7,638 bases of DNA from positions 1 through 7,638 of the forward strand of contig JAIOQL010000195.1 of the NCBI GenBank assembly GCA_021413405.1, given 5' to 3'. Source of the stretch: Leptospira sp. GTDB taxonomy: Bacteria > Spirochaetota > Leptospiria > Leptospirales > Leptospiraceae. Shown here piece by piece: positions 5,357-7,638 of the stretch (position 1 is its first letter; every line of letters begins with the position of its first letter). The translations under genes were made by a program, and so were the position numbers. A model generated the notes under the pieces. It saw only the letters and a list, made by a program, of their open reading frames with translations. It searched no databases and had not been told where the DNA came from.

Positions 5357-6630
5357 CCGGAATTGCGAAGATTTATTACCAGCAGAAGGAATTCGGAAAA
5401 GCAGCATCCTATTATAACAAAATCATAGAAGTTTCCCCGAAAGATCCAAAAGGACATGGAGGGTTGCTGAGCACATACATAGAAATGTGGAAATCGGACC
5501 GGAATCCACAATTTGTACTGAATCATCACAGGCAGGTGAGGAATGCGCTCGGAATCGAAAAAGATCTTTCTATTTTTACGCTTACAAAACTCACCTCGTT
5601 TTATATCGATCTTGATTCGAGCGATGTCCGGATTAAATACAACATTAACCCGGAAGACCAGGTGACGGGGATGGAAATCGATGATAATGTTGAGCATCTT
5701 CTGAATATTGCATTTGGTAAAACAGAGATGATTGATGAGGAAGAAATCCGTGGAGACGAATTTGCAGAAGGTTATTACCAGAGGGGAAGATATTTTCTGA
5801 AAAAAGGGGAAACCCAGCGTGCTCTCAAACAATTTGAACTGGCTGCTCATTATGATCCCGGTCATTATCTTGCAGTGCTTCAGATGGCAGAATATTATAT
5901 GAGAGTTGCAAATCCAAATGAAGCGATGAATCTTCTCAGCGTTTCGGAGCAAAGATATGAAAAATATCACAGGGATTTTGGAGTCAGGGAGGAAGATGAA
6001 ACTCTCACCGAAGGTGATGTAGGACGTATCTTTTTTGATAAAGGTAAAATCCAGTATATGCAGGCTGCCGGGATAACCGGCAAGGATAATATCCAGGAAT
6101 TCCCGGGAAGAAAAATATATCCTGTCCGGGGAAGAGATGATCTTACAGACGAAGATGAAAACCGGAGGAAAGAACTCCGGAACAGCGTAACTAATTTCAA
6201 AAAGGCGATTGAGAGAAATCTGAAAAGTGAAGAACTAAAACGGGAACTTTATTACTTCACCGGTTGGGTTGAGTATATGGATTCAAATTACAAGGATGCC
6301 CTTGAAGAATGGTCGAACATCGGCGAAGAGGATATGTATTCAAACCCGAATCTTCTGATGGGAAAGGCTAATTCCTTTTATTATACAAAGCAACTCAACG
6401 CGAGCCTTGGAAATTACATGAAAATTAAGGATGATTTTGAGGAAAAAGAAGCAAAGGTCGGACGTCCTGTTGAAGAAGATATGAGTCACCAGGAAATTTA
6501 TCAGACCCTCGTTGCAGTATATAAGATCTTGCTTTCAAGGAAAAATCAAGGAGAGAGCCATTGCTTGATGACTGGCTTGCACCATCTCTTGACAGTATCC
6601 GGGAGATGCAGGAAATTCATAAAAAGATAA
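5332..6630 (+). CDS. flcA: FlcA-like collar protein, C-terminal periplasmic TPR part (interrupted frame)
   Basis: This frame lies -1 relative to the preceding entry; meaningful coding starts by about 5281, before the first ATG at 5332, so the ATG is probably not a true start. It encodes TPR-type helix pairs: residues 4-37 (EDALAGIAKIYYQQKEFGKA, ending SPKD), 145-176 (AEGYYQRGRYFLKKGETQRA, ending YDP), 178-210, 303-335 (FTGWVEYMDSNYKDALEEW) and 340-372 (LLMGKANSFYYTKQLNASLG). It has no signal peptide, because it is the continuation of the membrane-anchored protein and would sit in the periplasm around the flagellar motor. From residue 398 (KILLSRKNQG...) it no longer looks natural; a further -1 shift near 6523 gives a better ending. 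With both shifts the gene runs 3209-6638, 1143 residues. Confidence 0.7.
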   Translation: MPHDEDALAGIAKIYYQQKEFGKAASYYNKIIEVSPKDPKGHGGLLSTYIEMWKSDRNPQFVLNHHRQVRNALGIEKDLSIFTLTKLTSFYIDLDSSDVRIKYNINPEDQVTGMEIDDNVEHLLNIAFGKTEMIDEEEIRGDEFAEGYYQRGRYFLKKGETQRALKQFELAAHYDPGHYLAVLQMAEYYMRVANPNEAMNLLSVSEQRYEKYHRDFGVREEDETLTEGDVGRIFFDKGKIQYMQAAGITGKDNIQEFPGRKIYPVRGRDDLTDEDENRRKELRNSVTNFKKAIERNLKSEELKRELYYFTGWVEYMDSNYKDALEEWSNIGEEDMYSNPNLLMGKANSFYYTKQLNASLGNYMKIKDDFEEKEAKVGRPVEEDMSHQEIYQTLVAVYKILLSRKNQGESHCLMTGLHHLLTVSGRCRKFIKR

Positions 6631-6638
6631 TGCACTAA
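6525..6638 (+). other. flcA: Out-of-frame C-terminal tail of the FlcA-like protein
   Basis: In the frame -1 relative to the 5332-6630 frame, the DNA after the TAA at 6522-6524 reads DLAFKEKSRREPLLDDWLAP, then SLDSIREMQEIHKKIMH and TAA at 6636-6638. This is a much more natural protein end than the Cys/His-rich SHCLMTGLHHLLTVSGRC of the nominal frame. One extra A at 6523-6524 would give TLVAVYKDLAFKEKS and join it smoothly. A larger deletion removing a last TPR is also possible, because helix A (YQTLVAVY) is not followed by a helix B. Confidence 0.6.
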
Positions 6639-6675
6639 AAAGAAAAATATTTATGGGCTGCCGGGCTTTTCAGCC
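6639..6675 (-). terminator. Weak candidate terminator of the glycosyltransferase gene
   Basis: On the - strand GGCTG (6675-6671) pairs with CAGCC (6660-6656) around a 10-base loop, overlapping the last codons and ending just before the stop. It is followed by CATAAATATTTTTCTTTTT, an interrupted T-rich stretch. The stem is short and the T run starts late, so this is tentative. Confidence 0.28.
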
Positions 6676-7508
6676 TGCGCTGTTCGCAGATCTTTTTTTC
6701 TTTTTTTTACCAGAACGAGAAGAACAAAATAAATCGTTTTTAGTATTCTGTTAATTCTCCATGGTTTCGAAATTATTCTCCAGAGCCAGGTCAATCCCCT
6801 AAGCTGGAAATAGTCAGGAGCTTTCTTGATTTTTCCGGAGAGAATATCAAAAGCCCCGCTCACTCCGATAACGACTGACTTTCCGAGGTATCCGGTATTA
6901 TTTTCTATCCAGACTTCCTGCATTGGAAAATCCATCCCTATGAAAATCAGATCGGGACTTGTTTTCCTGATCGCTTCTTTTACCATTAGCTCACGCTCTT
7001 TCGACATGTGACCCGAATGTCTGCCGACGATCCGGATTTCAGGGAAATGACGGATAAGGTTGAAAAATACACTTTCTATAATGTCTTCTTTGCTTCCGAG
7101 AAAAAAGAGAGTGAAACTTTTTTTTTCAGAAAGTCTGATGAGATCCATCATCAGCCCGATTACTGAAATCCGTTCTTTGAGCGGGAAGCCGGTTTTTCCC
7201 GACGCCCATCCAAGACCTGCGCCTTCTGCAAGAATCATCGAGGCTTTTTCAGCAATGCGATGAAGTGGTTTCGCCTTACGCATATACATGAGTTTTATCG
7301 GATCCAAAATTAAAACATGATGATAACTTTCTTTCTTTTCTACAAGGCTCAATATTTTAGCTACTGATTCATCCAGTGTGACATTGTCGAAATTGACTCC
7401 AAGAATTTCTACCTTTGGAAGGGCGGAAACATCTATAACTTTGTATTCAAGCAGAAAATCTCTTTCCTCTTTCGCGGAATGATGAGTAATATCTTTCGGA
7501 TCTGTCAT
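6651..7508 (-). CDS. WecG/TagA/CpsF family glycosyltransferase (GT26)
   Basis: Predicted to transfer a sugar (ManNAc or ManNAcA in characterised members) from UDP-sugar to a polyprenyl-linked acceptor at the inner membrane, in surface polysaccharide synthesis. The 285 residues carry the family landmarks: VEILGVNFDNVTLDESV (33-49), HHVLILDP (63-70), AEKASMILAEGAGLG (86-100), FFLGSKEDIIE (135-145), SPDLIFIGMDFPMQEVWI (184-201), IGVSGAFDILSGKIKKAP (214-231) and TWLWRIISKPWRINR (240-254). The Arg-rich end and hydrophobic YFVLLVLV before KKRKK suit membrane attachment. Two positions differ from characterised members: Glu95 replaces the catalytic Asp of the DG motif, and the TPN stretch of TagA is LDP here. 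Asp193 replaces the usual Gly before FPxQE. The residues before about 32 extend beyond the family core and ATG 7508 has no clear Shine-Dalgarno, so the start is uncertain. The family is clear; the substrate is not. Confidence 0.85.
   Translation of the reverse strand: MTDPKDITHHSAKEERDFLLEYKVIDVSALPKVEILGVNFDNVTLDESVAKILSLVEKKESYHHVLILDPIKLMYMRKAKPLHRIAEKASMILAEGAGLGWASGKTGFPLKERISVIGLMMDLIRLSEKKSFTLFFLGSKEDIIESVFFNLIRHFPEIRIVGRHSGHMSKERELMVKEAIRKTSPDLIFIGMDFPMQEVWIENNTGYLGKSVVIGVSGAFDILSGKIKKAPDYFQLRGLTWLWRIISKPWRINRILKTIYFVLLVLVKKRKKDLRTAQAEKPGSP
6675..6708 (+). terminator. Intrinsic terminator of the flcA-like gene
   Basis: CTGCG (6675-6679) and CGCAG (6685-6689) form a 5-bp GC-rich stem around CTGTT, followed after ATC by seven Ts, a C and eight more Ts (6693-6708). 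It lies 36 bases past the restored flcA stop. It sits inside the convergent glycosyltransferase gene, where its T tract is read on the other strand as the Lys/Arg-rich VKKRKKD tail. Confidence 0.7.
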
Positions 7509-7559
7509 ATATATGTTTTGTGAGACTGACCTAACAGTTTTTCAGGGAAGTTTGCAAAG

Positions 7560-7637
7560 TCAAGGTTTTTGATCAGGATTTTTAAATTCATTTGCTATTG
7601 ATACGGCTTTTTCGAATTGATTTTTATCACTAAATGC
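7560..7637 (-). CDS. C-terminal fragment of an unidentified upstream gene
   Basis: On the - strand the only frame open from the window edge reads AFSDKNQFEKAVSIANEFKN, then PDQKP and TGA (7562-7560). The other two frames stop early. The composition (charged, with an amphipathic FEKAVSIANEF helix) looks like a genuine protein end, but 25 codons are too few to name a family. It ends 51 bases before the glycosyltransferase start on the same strand. No convincing promoter or terminator lies between them, so the two may share an operon. It continues beyond the window. Confidence 0.45.
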   Translation of the reverse strand, partial: AFSDKNQFEKAVSIANEFKNPDQKP

Positions 7638-7638
7638 G

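Noticed and set aside
5353..5970. A - strand frame of 205 codons opposite the flcA C-terminal part
   Set aside because: The + strand encodes clear TPR helices across the whole stretch. The - strand translation is Ile/Phe/His-rich without motifs, typical of a shadow frame.
7509..7559. Promoter for the glycosyltransferase from a TTGACT on the - strand near 7562-7557
   Set aside because: No -10 lies at 16 to 18 bases; the nearest TGTTAG is about 21 bases away. Transcription from an upstream gene is at least as likely.

Overview
The window looks like chromosomal DNA from a spirochaete, most likely of the Leptospira order. The main reason is a large gene whose architecture fits the spirochaete-specific periplasmic flagellar collar protein FlcA: a long acidic cytoplasmic part, one membrane segment, then periplasmic TPRs. 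A GT26 glycosyltransferase with a Leptospira-like HHVLxLDP segment points the same way. The DNA is moderately AT-rich, with AT-rich spacers. This placement rests on recognition by eye, not a search.

Layout from left to right. (1) A rimI-like acetyltransferase on the + strand, probably starting at a CTG. (2) Converging on it from the - strand, an exported DUF2330 protein whose frame carries an internal TGA before the conserved C-terminal part; a shared hairpin lies between the two. A good sigma70-type promoter precedes the DUF2330 gene. (3) Upstream of that, also on the - strand, an exported protein with two CBM48/AMPK-type E-set domains. (4) A 210-bp divergent spacer with several short inverted repeats. 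(5) On the + strand, the flcA-like gene. It is interrupted by two sites that each need a -1 shift (equivalent to one missing A) and would otherwise encode about 1143 residues. (6) Converging on it, a WecG/TagA/CpsF-family glycosyltransferase on the - strand, whose last codons overlap the intrinsic terminator of flcA. (7) At the right edge, the last 25 codons of another - strand gene, perhaps in the same operon as the glycosyltransferase.

The genes do not form one pathway. The common theme is the cell envelope: an exported DUF2330 protein, an exported carbohydrate-binding-like protein, a periplasmic motor component and a surface-glycan transferase; rimI is housekeeping. The main points to follow up are three reading-frame lesions in two genes within 7.6 kb, both flcA lesions lying next to a TATATAA sequence; a roughly 16-residue-periodic array of DPF and DMFGASG motifs in the cytoplasmic tail of FlcA; and substitutions at the expected catalytic positions of the glycosyltransferase. 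I found no CRISPR array, RNA gene, insertion sequence or phage gene.
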